A stretch of DNA of 64,000 nucleotides from DATEDA01 sp963754305. GTDB lineage: Bacteria; Pseudomonadota; Gammaproteobacteria; Burkholderiales; SG8-39. Of the stretch, positions 1 to 16,214 are shown piece by piece. The notes under the pieces were generated by a model. The model was not told where the DNA came from, searched no databases, and saw nothing but the letters and a program-made list of their open reading frames with translations. The position numbers were made by a program, and so were the translations under genes. Position 1 is the stretch's first letter; each line of letters begins with the position of its first letter. The stretch covers positions 248,001-312,000 of the forward strand of contig CAVWFR010000051.1 in assembly GCA_963754305.1 (NCBI GenBank). The letters are read 5' to 3'.

Positions 1-798
1 TTCGGCGAGACGAGAGAGGCGCTCGAGCAGCAGACGGCGACCGCGGAGATCCTGAAGGTCATCAGCAGCTCGCCGACCGATGTCCAGCCGGTGTTCGACG
101 CGATCGTGAAAAGCGGCGTCCACCTGTTCGAGGGGGTGAGCGTCGGGCTGCGCCTCTTGAAGGGTGATCGCCTCGAGCGAGTGGCGTTTGCGGTGGGTCC
201 CGGCTCGGACGTCACCGACGACCCCATGCGCCTGGCGGTCGCGCTCGACGAGCGCACGCTCGCCGGGCGCGCGGTATTACGCCGGGACCTCGTCCATGTC
301 CCGGACGTGTTCGCCGAGGCTTGGGTTGGCGAAACGCCGAGGCGAGTGTTCGAACGCATGGGTGTCCGAGCGGCTATCGTCGCGCCCCTCCTGCGGGAGG
401 ACAGGGCGCTCGGGGTGATCAGCGCGACCCGCGCCAGGGCGGGGCCGTTCGGCGCGAAGGAGATCGCGTTACTCAGAACTTTCGCCGACCAGGCGGTGAT
501 CGCGATCGAGAACGTGCGGCTGTTCAACGAGCTCCAGGCGCGCAACCGCGAGCTGACCGAAGCGCTCGAGCAGCAGACGGCGACCGCGGAGATCCTGCGT
601 GTGATCAGCGAGTTCTCCGACCGATATCCGACCGGTGCTCGAAGCGGTCGCCAGCACGGCCGCCAAGCTCTGCGCCGCGTCGGATGCGAACATCTTTCGC
701 GTCGACGGCGACGTGTTGCGGCGGGAGGTCGAGCTACGGGCCGTTGCCGATCACCCTGCAGGTTGGAGAGCGTCTCCCCGTCGACCGGGGTTGGGTGA
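1..798 (+). pseudogene. GAF-module fragment, 5' end of multi-GAF sensor (partial)
   Basis: The reading frame is open from base 1, so the gene starts upstream of the window. It encodes one complete GAF-type module (about nt 60-530) between the linker motifs TATAEIL and FADQAVIAIENVRLFNE that recur through the whole array. The frame is correct to about nt 617. There the expected SSPTDIQPV linker is frameshifted, and the remainder up to the stop at 798 is out of frame. GAF domains bind small molecules or mediate dimerisation in cytoplasmic sensors; no ligand can be inferred here. It belongs with the kinase core at about 5.2-6.0 kb. Confidence 0.7.
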
Positions 799-1927
799 GC
801 CGGGCGGTGCGGTGGTCGACCGCCGCACGAGTCCACGTCGAGGATCTTGCCGCCGTCGAGAGCGAGTTTCCGCGTACGCATCATCTTTCGACGGACGATC
901 GACTTCCACACCGTGCTCGCCACGCCGCTCCTGCGGGAGGGCCAGGCCATCGGGGCGATCGCGATCCGCGCGGATGGAGGTGCGGCCGTTCATCGGCCCG
1001 GCAGATCGAGCTCCTCGAGACTCTTCGCCAACCAGGCGGTCATCGCGATCGAGAACGTGCGGCTGTTCAACGAGCTCGAGGCGCGCAATCGCGAGCTCAC
1101 CGAATCGCTCGAGCAGCAGACGGCGACTGCCGAGATCCTCAAGCGTCATCAGCAGCTCGCCGACCGACATCCAGCCGGTGCTCGACGCGGTGGCGAGCAC
1201 GGCCGCCGCCTGTGCGACGCATCGGACGCGTTGATCTTCCGCCTCGACGGCGACCGTCTGCGGCAAACTGGCGCGCCACGACACCGGGCTCGATCCCGGG
1301 CTGCCGGCGTCGGACGACGAGTTGCCCGCCGACCGCGGCTCGGTGACCGGACGCAGCCGTCGTCGACCGGCAAACGGTCCACGTTCACGATCTCGCTGCT
1401 GCCGATGAGATCGAGTATCCCGCTCGGCCGAGCGTACCAACGACGGTTCGGGCCACCGAACCGCGCTCTCCACGCCGCTGCTGCGCGAGGGCCAAGCGAT
1501 CGGGACGATCGAGATCCGCCGGATCGAGGTCCGGCCGTTCTCGGACAAGCAGATCAAGCTGCTGGAAACGTTCGCCAGCCAGGCAGTGATCGCGATCGAG
1601 AACGTGCGCCTCTTCAACGAGACGAAGGAGGCGCTCGAGCATCAGAGGGCCTCCGCCGAGGTGCTGCAGGTCATCTCGAGCTCGGTCGCGGACACGACAG
1701 CCGGTGTTCGATAAGATCCTGTCGAGCTGCGAGCGGCTGTTCGAGGGCAGCAACGTCGGCATCAACCTCGTCGGCGACGACGGCGCGGTGCATCTCGCGG
1801 CATATCACGGTCGGGCGGGACCGACCTGGCACGGCACTTCCCGGTCCCGCTCAGCGGAGGAATCCGGATCGGGCGCGGCGATTCTGCAGCGACGGGTCGA
1901 TGCACTACCCGGACGTCGAGGCGCCAG
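618..1927 (+). pseudogene. Frameshift-ridden GAF modules 2-4 of the sensor
   Basis: Homologous GAF text continues but hops between all three forward frames. I can follow at least eight switches, near 618, 740, 895, 985, 1005, 1022, 1141 and 1212. Pieces such as ASTAAKLCAASDANIFRVDG (frame of 635), TPLLREGQAIGAIAIR (frame of 847) and VISSSPTDIQPVLDAVAST (about 1142-1210) prove that the modules were once continuous. As written, this stretch cannot give one protein. It is either a decayed part of the gene or a stretch of poor consensus inside a repeat array. Confidence 0.65.
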
Positions 1928-5982
<4,055 letters not shown>

Positions 5983-5998
<16 letters not shown>

Positions 5999-6362
5999 TC
6001 CTGATCGTCGAGGACAACGCGCAGAACCTGAAGCTCGCGCGCGACCTGCTGCAGGTCCACGGCTACCGCACGATCGAGGCCGAGACCGGCGAGGACGGCG
6101 TCGCGCTCGCGACCGAGCGCGCGCCGGATCTCGTCGTGATGGACATCCACCTGCCCGGCATCAGCGGCATCGAGGCGCTCGCGAAGCTGCGCGCCGCGCC
6201 TGCGACGCGCGCGATCCCGGTGATCGCGTTCACCGCGTCGGTGATGCCGCAGGACCGGAACGACATCATCGCGGCCGGCTTCGACGCTTTCGTGAGCAAG
6301 CCGATCAACATCGAGGCGTTCCTCGGGGCGATCGCGGCGGCGCTGGCGAAGACGGGGGCCGC

Positions 6363-6366
<4 letters not shown>
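5983..6366 (+). CDS. CheY-like single-domain response regulator
   Basis: A 127-residue stand-alone receiver. The acidic pocket is at E10-D11 (VEDN), the phospho-acceptor is D54 in VVMDIHLPG, the Thr/Ser switch lies in AFTAS, and the conserved Lys is K106 in FVSKPI. There is no output domain, so it probably acts as a phosphorelay shuttle or by protein contact, like DivK/CheY-type regulators. Its start overlaps the kinase stop, and its TGA overlaps the GTG of the next gene (GTGA), giving a three-gene coupled operon. This copy is intact; the duplicate at 10350 is frameshifted. Confidence 0.88.
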
Positions 6367-7420
<1,054 letters not shown>

Positions 7421-7426
7421 AGGGAG

Positions 7427-9421
7427 GTCATCGGGACCATCCTCATGCGCCGATGGGAGGTGCGCCCGTTCTCGGACAAGCAGATCGAGCTGGTCAAGAC
7501 CTTCGCCGACCAGGCGGTGATCGCGATCGAGAACGTGCGGCTGTTCAACGAGACGAAGGAAGCGCTCGACCAGCTCAAGGCCTCTGCCGAGGTACTGCAG
7601 GTGATCTCGAGCTCGGTGGCGGACACGAAGCCGGTGTTCGAGAAGATCCTCGAGAGCTGCGAACGGCTGTTCGAGGGCCGGTTCGCGGGCGTTGGCCTGG
7701 TCGGCCAAGACGGCGCCGTGCATCTGGGCGCCTACCACGGACCGGGTCGGGAGGCGCTCGAGAAACACTTCCCGGTTCCGCTCAGCGAGGAATCCGGCTC
7801 CGGGGTGGCGATCCTGCAGCGACGCGTCATCCACTATCCCGACGTCGAGGGCGGTGCGGATGTGCCCGAGTACATGCGGCGCGGAGCCAGGATCTCGGGT
7901 TACAAGTCGGTCCTCCTGGCGCCGATGCTATGGGAGGGTCGAGGCATAGGCGTGATTTTCGTCGGCCGCGACGTCGTGGGCGAATTCTCCGAGAAGGAGA
8001 TCGCGCTGCTGAAGACGTTCGCCGACCAGGCGGTGATCGCGATCCAGAACGCGCGGCTCTTCAACGAGACCAAGGAAGCGCTCGAGCGGCAGACGGCGAC
8101 GGCCGAGATCCTGAAGGTGATCAGTGCATCGCCGACGGACGTGCAGCCGGTATTCGACGCGATCGTCAGCCATGCAGGCCGGCTGGCCGGCGGATGCTCC
8201 GTCAACGTCTCGCGCGTCGTCGGAGACCAGCTGCACATGGCGGCGTACACGAGCGTGAGCCCGGAGGCCGACGAGGCGCTGAAGAGCGCCTTCCCGATAG
8301 GAATCGACGAGGTTCGTCCTATTGCCGAGGTTGTACGCTCGAAATCCCCGTTCTTCGTAAGCGACTTCGAGACGGACCCGCAAGTGGGCTCCAAGTCGAG
8401 AGCGGTCATGCGCGCTCGCGGGTTCCGCAGCACGCTCTATGTGCCGATAGTCCGTGGTGATGTGGTCTACGGGGTGATGCACGTCAGTCGCGTCGAGCCG
8501 GGTCCATTCCCCGAACAATGGGTGAGTCTGCTCAAGACCTTCGCCGACCAGGCGGTGATTGCGATCGAGAACGTGCGCCTCTTCAACGAAACGAAGGAGG
8601 CGCTCGAGCAGCAGACGGCGACGGCCGACATCCTGAAGGTGATGAGCGCCTCGCCGACCGACGTTCAGCCGGTGTTCGACGCGATCGCGAGCAGCGGCGT
8701 CCGACTCTTCCAGGGCGTCGCCGTCTCACTCCGCGTACTGAAAGGAGATCGGATCGAGCGGGTTGCGTTCGCGGCGGCGCCCGGCTGCGAGGTGAGCGTG
8801 GACTCGGCGAACGCCGCGTTGCCGCTCGACGATCGGAGCTTCGCCGGCCGGGCGGTGTTGCAGCGGAAATTGGTTCACGTCCCGGACATTCCGGCAGCGG
8901 ACTGGGTCGGCGAAGCCTCCCGGACGGCCAACGAGCGCATGGGCGCGCGTGCGATCGCCGTGGCGCCGATGCTGCGCGAGAACAAGGTGCTCGGCGCGAT
9001 CGCCGTGACCCGTGCCAGAGCGGGCCCGTTCAGCGACAAGGATCTGGCGCTGCTCACGACGTTCGCCGACCAGGCCGTGATCGCGATCGAGAACGTGCGT
9101 CTCTTCAACGAGACCAAGGAGGCACTCGATCAGCTGAAGGCCTCCGCCGAGGTGCTGCAGGTCATCTCGAGTTCCGTCGCGGACACGCAGCCGGTGTTCG
9201 ACAAGATCCTGGAGAGCTGCGAGCGGCTGTTCGTGGGTCAGCACGTGGGGATCAACCTGATCGGTGAGGATGGTGCCGTACACCTGGGTCCATACCGCGG
9301 CTCCCGTCGGCCGGAGCTGGAGCGGATCTTCCCGCTGCCGCTCAGTCAGCGAATCGGCTTCCGGGGCGGCGATCCTGGAGCGCCGCGTGATGCACTATCC
9401 GGACATGGAACACGGTGCTGA
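7427..9421 (+). pseudogene. Multi-GAF array, copy B (modules 7' to 10')
   Basis: An open frame of about 640 residues in frame with the GAF modules. It starts at the end of module 6 and runs through the ESCERLF, VSHAGRL, SSGVRLF and second ESCERLF module types, closely matching 3070-5000. One extra base near 9345 (LSQRE text) throws the end out of frame; the correct text resumes in the next frame. No convincing ribosome binding site precedes it. As written it would need translation to begin inside a GAF module or to read through from copy A, which itself has stops. Confidence 0.75.
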
Positions 9422-10360
9422 TGTCCCCGAGGGCGTCCGGCGTGCCGCCAAAACGATGGGTTTCAAGTCGGTCATTTTTGCGCCGATGCTGTGGGAGGGG
9501 CGCGGGATCGGGACGATCTGGGTCAACCGCGAATTTGCCGGTCGTTTCTCCGACAAGGAGATCGGCCTGCTCAAGACCTTCGCCGACCAGGCGGTGATCG
9601 CGATCCAGAACGCGAAGCTCTTCCACGAGATCCAGGAGAAGAGCCACCAGCTCGAGGTCGCCAACCAGCACAAGTCCGCGTTCCTCGCCAACATGTCGCA
9701 TGAGCTGCGGACGCCGCTCAATGCCGTGATCGGTTTCTCCGAGATGCTCAGTGCGCGCTACTTCGGCAACCTGACCGACAAGCAGTCCGAATACGTTGGC
9801 GACATCCACGCCTCGGGCAAGCACCTGCTCTCGCTCATCAACGACATCCTCGATCTCTCGAAGATCGAGGCCGGCCGGATGGAGCTCGAGGAGGGCGAGT
9901 TCGACCTGCGCGCCGCGCTCGACAACGCCCTCACGCTGGTGCGCGAGCGCGCGCAGCGCAGCGGGGTCGCGCTGCGGCTGGAGACCGACCCGGCGCTCGG
10001 CGCGTTCCGCGGCGACGAGCGCAAGGTGAAGCAGGTCGTCCTCAACCTGCTCTCGAACGCGGTGAAGTTCACGCCGCGCGGCGGCGCGGTGGGACGTCGT
10101 CGCGAGGAAGGCGAACGGCAGCGCGGAGATCGCCGTCAGCGATACCGGCGTCGGCATCACACGCGCAGGACCAGGAGGCGATCTTCGAGGCGTTCCGGCA
10201 GGTCGGCACCGACGTCACGCGCAAGCGCGAGGGCACCGGCCTCGGGCTCGCGCTCGCGCGCCGCTTCGTCGAGCTCCACGGCGGTACGATCCGCGTCGAG
10301 AGCGAGCCCGGCAAGGGTTCGAAGTTCACGGTCACGCTTCCGCTTCGCCATGGCGAATGA
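9345..10360 (+). pseudogene. Histidine kinase core, copy B, frameshifted
   Basis: This contains the end of GAF module 10' (VMHYPDMEHGADVPEGVRR), the linker, the HisKA motif MSHELRTPLN (His codon at about 9699) and the start of HATPase_c. Two extra bases relative to copy A, near 10094 and 10160, break the frame between the N box and the G2 box. The final segment (GTGLGLALARRF) returns in a third frame and ends at the TGA at 10358-10360, again overlapping the receiver start by 11 bases. As written, the ATP-binding domain is not made. Confidence 0.8.
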
Positions 10361-10737
10361 GCTGATCCTGATCGTCGAGGACAACGCGCAGAACCTGAAG
10401 CTCGCGCGCGACCTGCTGCAGGTCCACGGCTACCGCACGATCGAGGCCGAGACCGGCGAGGACGGCGTGGCGCTCGCGACCGAGCGCGCGCCGGATCTCG
10501 TGGTGATGGACATCCACCTGCCCGGCATCAGCGGCATCGAGGCGCTCGCGAGGCTCCGCGCGCGCGCCTGCGACGCGCTCGATCCCGGTGATCGCGTTCA
10601 CCGCGTCGGTGATGCCGCAGGACCGGAACGACATCATCGCGGCCGGCTTCGACGCTTTCGTGAGCAAGCCGATCAACATCGAGGCGTTCCTCGGGGCGGT
10701 CGCGGCGGCGCATGCCGAAGCGCGGCGGGAGGCGCGC
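10350..10737 (+). pseudogene. CheY-like receiver, copy B, frameshifted
   Basis: It is identical in plan to the receiver at 5983 (VEDN, VVMDIHLPG), but an extra base at about 10565 in a CGCGCG run breaks the frame after the phospho-acceptor. The rest (IAFTASVMPQD, VSKPINI) continues in another frame. Unlike copy A, it has no stop before the next gene: its tail EARREAR runs directly into the activator receiver. If the indel is corrected, copy B would encode one fused receiver-receiver-AAA+-Fis protein. Confidence 0.75.
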
Positions 10738-12184
<1,447 letters not shown>

Positions 12185-12205
12185 ACCCCTCCTCGCCGTC
12201 ATATC

Positions 12206-12242
12206 CCGCGGCTCGCCGCCGTTGCATTCGGCGGGGCCGCGG
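12206..12242 (+). terminator. Possible stem-loop after the sensory operon
   Basis: Nested inverted repeats, CCGCGG (12206-12211/12237-12242) around CCGCCG/CGGCGG with a 7-base loop, lie 22 bases after the activator stop. There is no U tract, so intrinsic termination is uncertain. Confidence 0.35.
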
Positions 12243-12351
12243 TATTTGGCGGCTCTGGCCTCCCGGCGTGGCCATACGTTAGCGCCGGGCTGGCACCTCA
12301 ACTTATTGAATCAGAGATGTTTTTCTTCGTCGTAGCGCGCCGCTGCGCGGC

Positions 12352-12366
12352 TGGCACGCCTAGTGC
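12352..12366 (+). promoter_or_regulatory. Putative sigma-54 (RpoN) -24/-12 promoter
   Basis: The sequence TGGCACGCCTAGTGC fits the RpoN consensus TGGCACG-N4-TTGC at all but one position, with the required GG-N10-GC spacing. It would start transcription near 12378, giving a leader of about 65 bases before the ATG at 12446. It lies 168 bases after a gene for a sigma-54 activator. This is a single-site motif match, so chance is possible in G+C-rich DNA. Confidence 0.5.
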
Positions 12367-12445
12367 GAATGAGAGGGCGAGGGCGCAAGCCCGGGGGAAA
12401 CGAACCAGCCGGCGCGAGGCCGGCAGAACCGGACAGGAGACGAAC

Positions 12446-12748
12446 ATGAACAAGCCAGACATTTCGCTGACCACGCTACTCGAACGGATCGAGTCCGAAG
12501 CTCAAATCGCGGACGGCCGGACCGTTCGCCTCTGCCGCGACGCGAGCGGCAACTACTGGGTCGTCGACGGCGCCGAGCGCGTCGTGTCGCTGCGCGAATT
12601 CGCGGGCGAGTGCCGCATCGCGGCGCGCGAGTTCTGCGCCCGGGAACGCGCGGAGGCGCTCCGCCGGATCGCTACCAGCATGAAGGAAGCGTTCGCGCGC
12701 GTCGTGAAGAGGCTGCAGCGGCCGGGCGCGAAGGCCGCGCACGCGTGA
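12446..12748 (+). CDS. Small hypothetical protein (100 aa)
   Basis: I do not recognise the family. The ATG at 12446 has an AGGAGA Shine-Dalgarno-like sequence 6-7 bases upstream. The protein begins MNKPDISLTTLLERIE. It has a central segment (GRTVRLCRDASGNYWVVDG) that looks like a small beta-hairpin, and a basic, helical, Arg/Ala-rich C-terminus with KRLQRPGAK near the end. There is no signal peptide or membrane segment. It lies between a putative sigma-54 promoter and a strong bidirectional terminator, so it is probably a single-gene transcript and possibly a target of the neighbouring sensory system. An upstream in-frame extension to 12317 exists but lacks a ribosome binding site. Confidence 0.65.
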   Translation: MNKPDISLTTLLERIESEAQIADGRTVRLCRDASGNYWVVDGAERVVSLREFAGECRIAAREFCARERAEALRRIATSMKEAFARVVKRLQRPGAKAAHA

Positions 12749-12765
12749 AGCGCGCGCGTCCAAAA

Positions 12766-12794
12766 GAAAAGGCCGCCTCGCGGCGGCCTTTCTT
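12766..12794. terminator. Bidirectional Rho-independent terminator
   Basis: A perfect 10-bp stem AAAGGCCGCC/GGCGGCCTTT (12768-12777/12782-12791) with loop TCGC is flanked by an A-rich run on the left and a T-rich run on the right. It serves both the small gene on its left and the minus-strand Tim44-like gene on its right. Confidence 0.85.
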
Positions 12795-12809
12795 CGAAGT
12801 GGCAGACGC

Positions 12810-13667
12810 TCAGCTCACCTGCTGAATCCCCGCCAGCATCCAGCCCGCGTCGCCGGCTTCCGGCTTCTGCAGGTTCCAGATCTCCTGGAACTGCTGCGGC
12901 GCCTGGCCGTCCTCCTCGCGGATCAGACCCGAGAACCGGATGCTCGCCCAGTGCATCCCGCTCTCGGTCACGAGCTCCAGGAGACTCGCATCGAGCGTGA
13001 CGACATCTGTGCGCTGGCGTGCGGCGCCGCGCTCGTCGACGTCCTGCTTGAGCTGGGCATACATCTCGTCGGTGACCAGATCGCGGATGGCGCTCACGTC
13101 GCCGCGGTCGTTCGCCGTCTGCAGCGCGAGGAAGCTCTTCTTCGCCTCGCGGAGGAAGGCGTCGGCGTTGAAGTTGGCCGGGACCTTGGGCGTGAACTGG
13201 CTCTGGAAGCTCGGCACTGCGACCCCGCCACCGGCCTGAGACGGGGGCGGTGCCGCGACCGTCTCGTTGCCGAGACCGGCGAACTGCAAGCCTTGTGGCG
13301 CGCTCTGCGCCCGCGGCTTCATGAACATGCGAGCGACCAGCGCCAGGACGACAACCGCCGCCAGCCCGAGCATGACGGCCATCAGGATCGACCCCATGTG
13401 ATCGCCGAACAGATAGGCGAGGCCGAGACCGGCAGCGAGTCCGGCCAGCGCGCCCATCCAGGGACTCATCGGTTTCCTTGCGGCTTGCTGCGCGGCGGCG
13501 GCAGGAGCGGCCTGCTGCGCTGCGGGAGGCGCGGCCGGCCTGGCGTCCGGAGCCGCCCGCTGGACACCGGCAGGCTTGCCGCCGCCGAGACGGCGGGCTT
13601 CGGCGTCGTTGAACACGAAGGCCGAGGTCAGGAACACGGCCGATAAGGCGAGTAACAGGCGTTTCAT
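12810..13667 (-). CDS. Tim44-like domain membrane protein
   Basis: A 285-residue protein. It has an N-terminal signal peptide (MKRLLLALSAVFLTSAFVFN), an Ala/Pro-rich low-complexity linker (residues about 35-65), two hydrophobic segments (about 68-112) and a C-terminal Tim44-like domain (about 160-283: NFNADAFLREAKKSFLALQ, NDRGDVSAIRDLVTDEMY, WMLAGIQQV). Bacterial Tim44-like proteins are membrane-associated and of uncertain function; the name comes from the fold shared with the mitochondrial import motor subunit. A GGAGAG ribosome binding site precedes the ATG. It lies downstream of ubiE on the same strand, a frequent betaproteobacterial arrangement, and shares the terminator at 12766. Confidence 0.85.
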   Translation of the reverse strand: MKRLLLALSAVFLTSAFVFNDAEARRLGGGKPAGVQRAAPDARPAAPPAAQQAAPAAAAQQAARKPMSPWMGALAGLAAGLGLAYLFGDHMGSILMAVMLGLAAVVVLALVARMFMKPRAQSAPQGLQFAGLGNETVAAPPPSQAGGGVAVPSFQSQFTPKVPANFNADAFLREAKKSFLALQTANDRGDVSAIRDLVTDEMYAQLKQDVDERGAARQRTDVVTLDASLLELVTESGMHWASIRFSGLIREEDGQAPQQFQEIWNLQKPEAGDAGWMLAGIQQVS

Positions 13668-13702
13668 CGGTTTCTCTCCATAAGGGTCGAAGGGGCTTCT
13701 TG

Positions 13703-14437
13703 TCAGTATCTATGGCCGCGGTGCAGCGCCACAATGCCCGCCGCCAGATTAAAGTATTCGACGTCTTCCAGCCCGGCGCGTTCGATCATGCCACGCAGCG
13801 CTTCCTGGCCGGGGTGCATGCGGATCGACTCGGCGAGGTAGCGGTAGCTTGCCTCGTCCTGCGCGAACCGCCGCCCGAGCCGGGGGAGGACGTTGAACGA
13901 GTACCAATCGTACGCTTTTTCGAGCGGCTTCCATACCTTCGAGAATTCAAGCACCAGGAGCCGGCCGCCGGGTTTCAGGACCCGCGCCATCTCGGCGAGC
14001 GCCGCCTCCTTGCGCGTCATGTTGCGCAGCCCGAAGGCGACACTCACGCAATCGAAGCTGCCGGAGCGGAAGGGCAGCCGCTCGGCATCGCACTGCGCGA
14101 GGGGCGCTGCGAGGCCGGCGTCGAGCAGCCGGTCGCGGCCGGCGCCGAGCATCGCGGCGTTGATGTCGGTGAGCCACACTTCGCCGCTCGCACCCACCCG
14201 CCGCGCGAACGCGCGCGCGAGATCGCCCGATCCGCCGGCGACGTCGAGCACTCGCTGGCCCTCGCGCACGCCGCTCACCGCCACGGCGAACGCCTTCCAG
14301 GCCCGATGCAGCCCGAGCGACATCAGGTCGTTCATCAGGTCGTAGCGCGGCGCCACCGAGTCGAAGACGCCGGCGACCTGGCGGACCTTGTCGTCCTCGG
14401 GAACCTGCTTGAACCCGAAATCGGCGGTGCCGGACAT
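13703..14437 (-). CDS. ubiE: Demethylmenaquinone/2-polyprenyl-benzoquinol C-methyltransferase UbiE
   Basis: A 244-residue class I SAM methyltransferase for the C-methylation step of ubiquinone (and menaquinone) synthesis. The UbiE signature is clear: FDSVAPRYDLMNDLMSLGLHRAWK near residues 25-48, SAM motif I VLDVAGGSGDLA at 63-74, LTDIN for motif II, AFGLRNM, and the C-terminal YFNLAAGIVALHRG. Length is normal for the family. It starts 6 bases after the DUF971 stop, so the two are almost certainly co-transcribed, with the Tim44-like gene following. Confidence 0.95.
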   Translation of the reverse strand: MSGTADFGFKQVPEDDKVRQVAGVFDSVAPRYDLMNDLMSLGLHRAWKAFAVAVSGVREGQRVLDVAGGSGDLARAFARRVGASGEVWLTDINAAMLGAGRDRLLDAGLAAPLAQCDAERLPFRSGSFDCVSVAFGLRNMTRKEAALAEMARVLKPGGRLLVLEFSKVWKPLEKAYDWYSFNVLPRLGRRFAQDEASYRYLAESIRMHPGQEALRGMIERAGLEDVEYFNLAAGIVALHRGHRY

Positions 14438-14443
14438 CGGCGT

Positions 14444-14809
14444 TCAGTCCCGGCTCGCGCCCGCCGCGCCGAGGCGCGCGAGGTACTCCGACCACCGCCG
14501 CTCGCGGTTCGTCCCGAGCTCGTAGAGGTAGTCCCAGGAGTAGATCCCGGTGTCGTGGCCGTCGGAGAAGCGCGGCTGGACCGCGTAGCTCCCGACCGGC
14601 TCGAGGTTCACGATCTCGACCGCACGCTTCCCGGTTTGGAGCACTTCCTGCCCCGGGCCGTGGCCGCGCACCTCAGCCGACGGGCTGAATACGCGCAACA
14701 GCTCGTAGGGCAGCTCGAACCGCTGCCCGTCGGCGAAGGTGAGCTCCATCACCCGCGACTTCTGGTGCAGCTTGATCTCGGTCGGGACGGGGGCGTTGCG
14801 CTCGGCCAT
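14444..14809 (-). CDS. DUF971 (gamma-butyrobetaine hydroxylase N-terminal-like) protein
   Basis: A 121-residue protein with the DUF971 pattern: IKLHQKSRVMELTFADGQRFELPYELLRVFSPSAEVRGHG near the N-terminus, then VEIVNLEPVGSYAVQPRFSDGHDTGIYSWDYLYELG. The fold is that of the N-terminal domain of gamma-butyrobetaine hydroxylases; its bacterial role is unproven, with links to Fe-S or quinone metabolism suggested by synteny. The ATG at 14809 was chosen because the family begins with this region. The frame continues far upstream, but that extension lies antisense to gltS. It is the first gene of the DUF971-ubiE-Tim44 group and is divergent from gltS. Confidence 0.88.
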   Translation of the reverse strand: MAERNAPVPTEIKLHQKSRVMELTFADGQRFELPYELLRVFSPSAEVRGHGPGQEVLQTGKRAVEIVNLEPVGSYAVQPRFSDGHDTGIYSWDYLYELGTNRERRWSEYLARLGAAGASRD

Positions 14810-14926
14810 GACGCCGAGTCTACCGCTTCGGGGCTGCACCCGACCGCACCGGCCGGCGCGCGTCGCCCTGCTTTGCGGGCATACTTCGCGGCCACTCGGG
14901 GACGTTGGATCGGTGGGGGGAGGGAC

Positions 14927-16147
14927 ATGGTCGACTTCCAGGCGGACGGCGTGCTGCAGGTGCGCCCGTTTCTCGCGGTGACCACGGGCATCGTGGTGCT
15001 CTTCGTTGGCAAGGCGCTCAACCGCCGCGTCGCGGCTCTGCGCGAGTACAACATTCCGGAGCCGGTCACCGGGGGATTGCTGTTCGCGATCGCGTTCTGG
15101 CTCGTTTATCTCGCGTCCGGCTACAAGATCGGCTTCGAGCTGACCGGGCGCGACGTGCTGCTCGTCTACTTCTTCACCACGATCGGCATCAACGCGCGGG
15201 TGAGCGATCTGGTGTCCGGCGGGCGGCCGCTGGTCGTGTTGCTTGCGGCGACCATCGCGTTCATGCTGCTGCAGAACGGCATCGGCGTCTCGGTTGCGAC
15301 CCTCGTCGGGCAACCGCCCGCGGTGGGCCTCATCGCCGGGAGCATCTCGCTGCTCGGCGGTCATGGCACGGCCATCGCCTGGGCGCCGGTGCTCGCCGAG
15401 CAGCACGGGATCAAGAATGCGCTCGAGATCGGGGTACTGTGCGCGACCGCGGGTCTCGTGCTCGCGAGCGTCGGCGGCGGGCCCGTCGCGCGCTACCTGG
15501 TGCAGCGCCACCGCCTGGAGGGCCCGCAGCGCGAAGCGCCCGACGTCGGCGTGCACTATGACGACACGCGCCCGGGCATCGACTACTTCTCGTTCCTCCA
15601 CGCGATCCTCGCGATCCACATCTGCGGGGTCATCGGGGTGCTCGCCAACCAGTGGCTCGCGAGCCTCGGCGTGAAGATGCCCCTCTTCGTCACCTGCCTG
15701 CTCGCCGGGATCCTGCTCACGAACGTGCTGCCTCGCGTGGCCCCGAAGGTCGACTGGCCGGCACGCACGACGGCGCTCGCGCTCATCGCCGAGGTGTCGC
15801 TCGGCGTGTTTCTCGCGATGTCGCTGATGAGCATGCAGCTCTGGACGCTGGCGGAGTTTGCGGGCCCGCTTGCACTGCTGCTCGGGCTGCAGACCCTCGC
15901 CGCGGTCCTCTTCGCCGTCGTCGTTTTGTTCCCGCTCCTCGGCCGCGGCTACGACGCGGCGGTGACCGCGGCGGGCTTCGTGGGGTTCAGCCTGGGCGCC
16001 ACGCCGACGGCGATGGCCAACATGACTGCGGTGACGCAGCGCTACGGAGCGTCGCACATCGCGTTCCTGATCGTGCCGCTCGTCGGGGCGTTCTTCATCG
16101 ATCTGATGAACGCGGTGGTCATCCGGGTGTTCTTGGCGCTGGTTTAG
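14927..16147 (+). CDS. gltS: Sodium/glutamate symporter GltS
   Basis: A 406-residue inner-membrane carrier with about ten to twelve hydrophobic segments. Family motifs include the repeated reentrant-loop sequences GSISLLGGHGTAIAWAPVL (first half) and GFSLGATPTAMANM (second half), as in the ESS/GltS fold, plus YNIPEPVTGGL near the N-terminus. It imports L-glutamate with Na+. The ATG at 14927 follows AGGGAC. It is divergent from DUF971 with 117 bases between starts. Confidence 0.92.
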   Translation: MVDFQADGVLQVRPFLAVTTGIVVLFVGKALNRRVAALREYNIPEPVTGGLLFAIAFWLVYLASGYKIGFELTGRDVLLVYFFTTIGINARVSDLVSGGRPLVVLLAATIAFMLLQNGIGVSVATLVGQPPAVGLIAGSISLLGGHGTAIAWAPVLAEQHGIKNALEIGVLCATAGLVLASVGGGPVARYLVQRHRLEGPQREAPDVGVHYDDTRPGIDYFSFLHAILAIHICGVIGVLANQWLASLGVKMPLFVTCLLAGILLTNVLPRVAPKVDWPARTTALALIAEVSLGVFLAMSLMSMQLWTLAEFAGPLALLLGLQTLAAVLFAVVVLFPLLGRGYDAAVTAAGFVGFSLGATPTAMANMTAVTQRYGASHIAFLIVPLVGAFFIDLMNAVVIRVFLALV

Positions 16148-16214
16148 TCGCGGCCGGTAACAAAACTGTCATGCCCGCGCCATAAACTCGCGTTTCACCC
16201 GGCCCCTCCCGCCC

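Noticed and set aside
12291..12307. TGGCACCTCAACTTATT as a second sigma-54 promoter
   Set aside because: The TGGCAC half is right, but ten bases after GG there is TA rather than GC, so the -12 element is missing.
12317..12445. N-terminal extension of the small gene to 12317
   Set aside because: The extension is Arg-rich, lacks a ribosome binding site, and covers the putative sigma-54 promoter; ATG 12446 has AGGAGA at proper distance.
12446..12748. The small gene as a PEP-CTERM protein, as found near some sigma-54 two-component systems
   Set aside because: No signal peptide and no C-terminal PEP motif with a transmembrane/basic tail is present.
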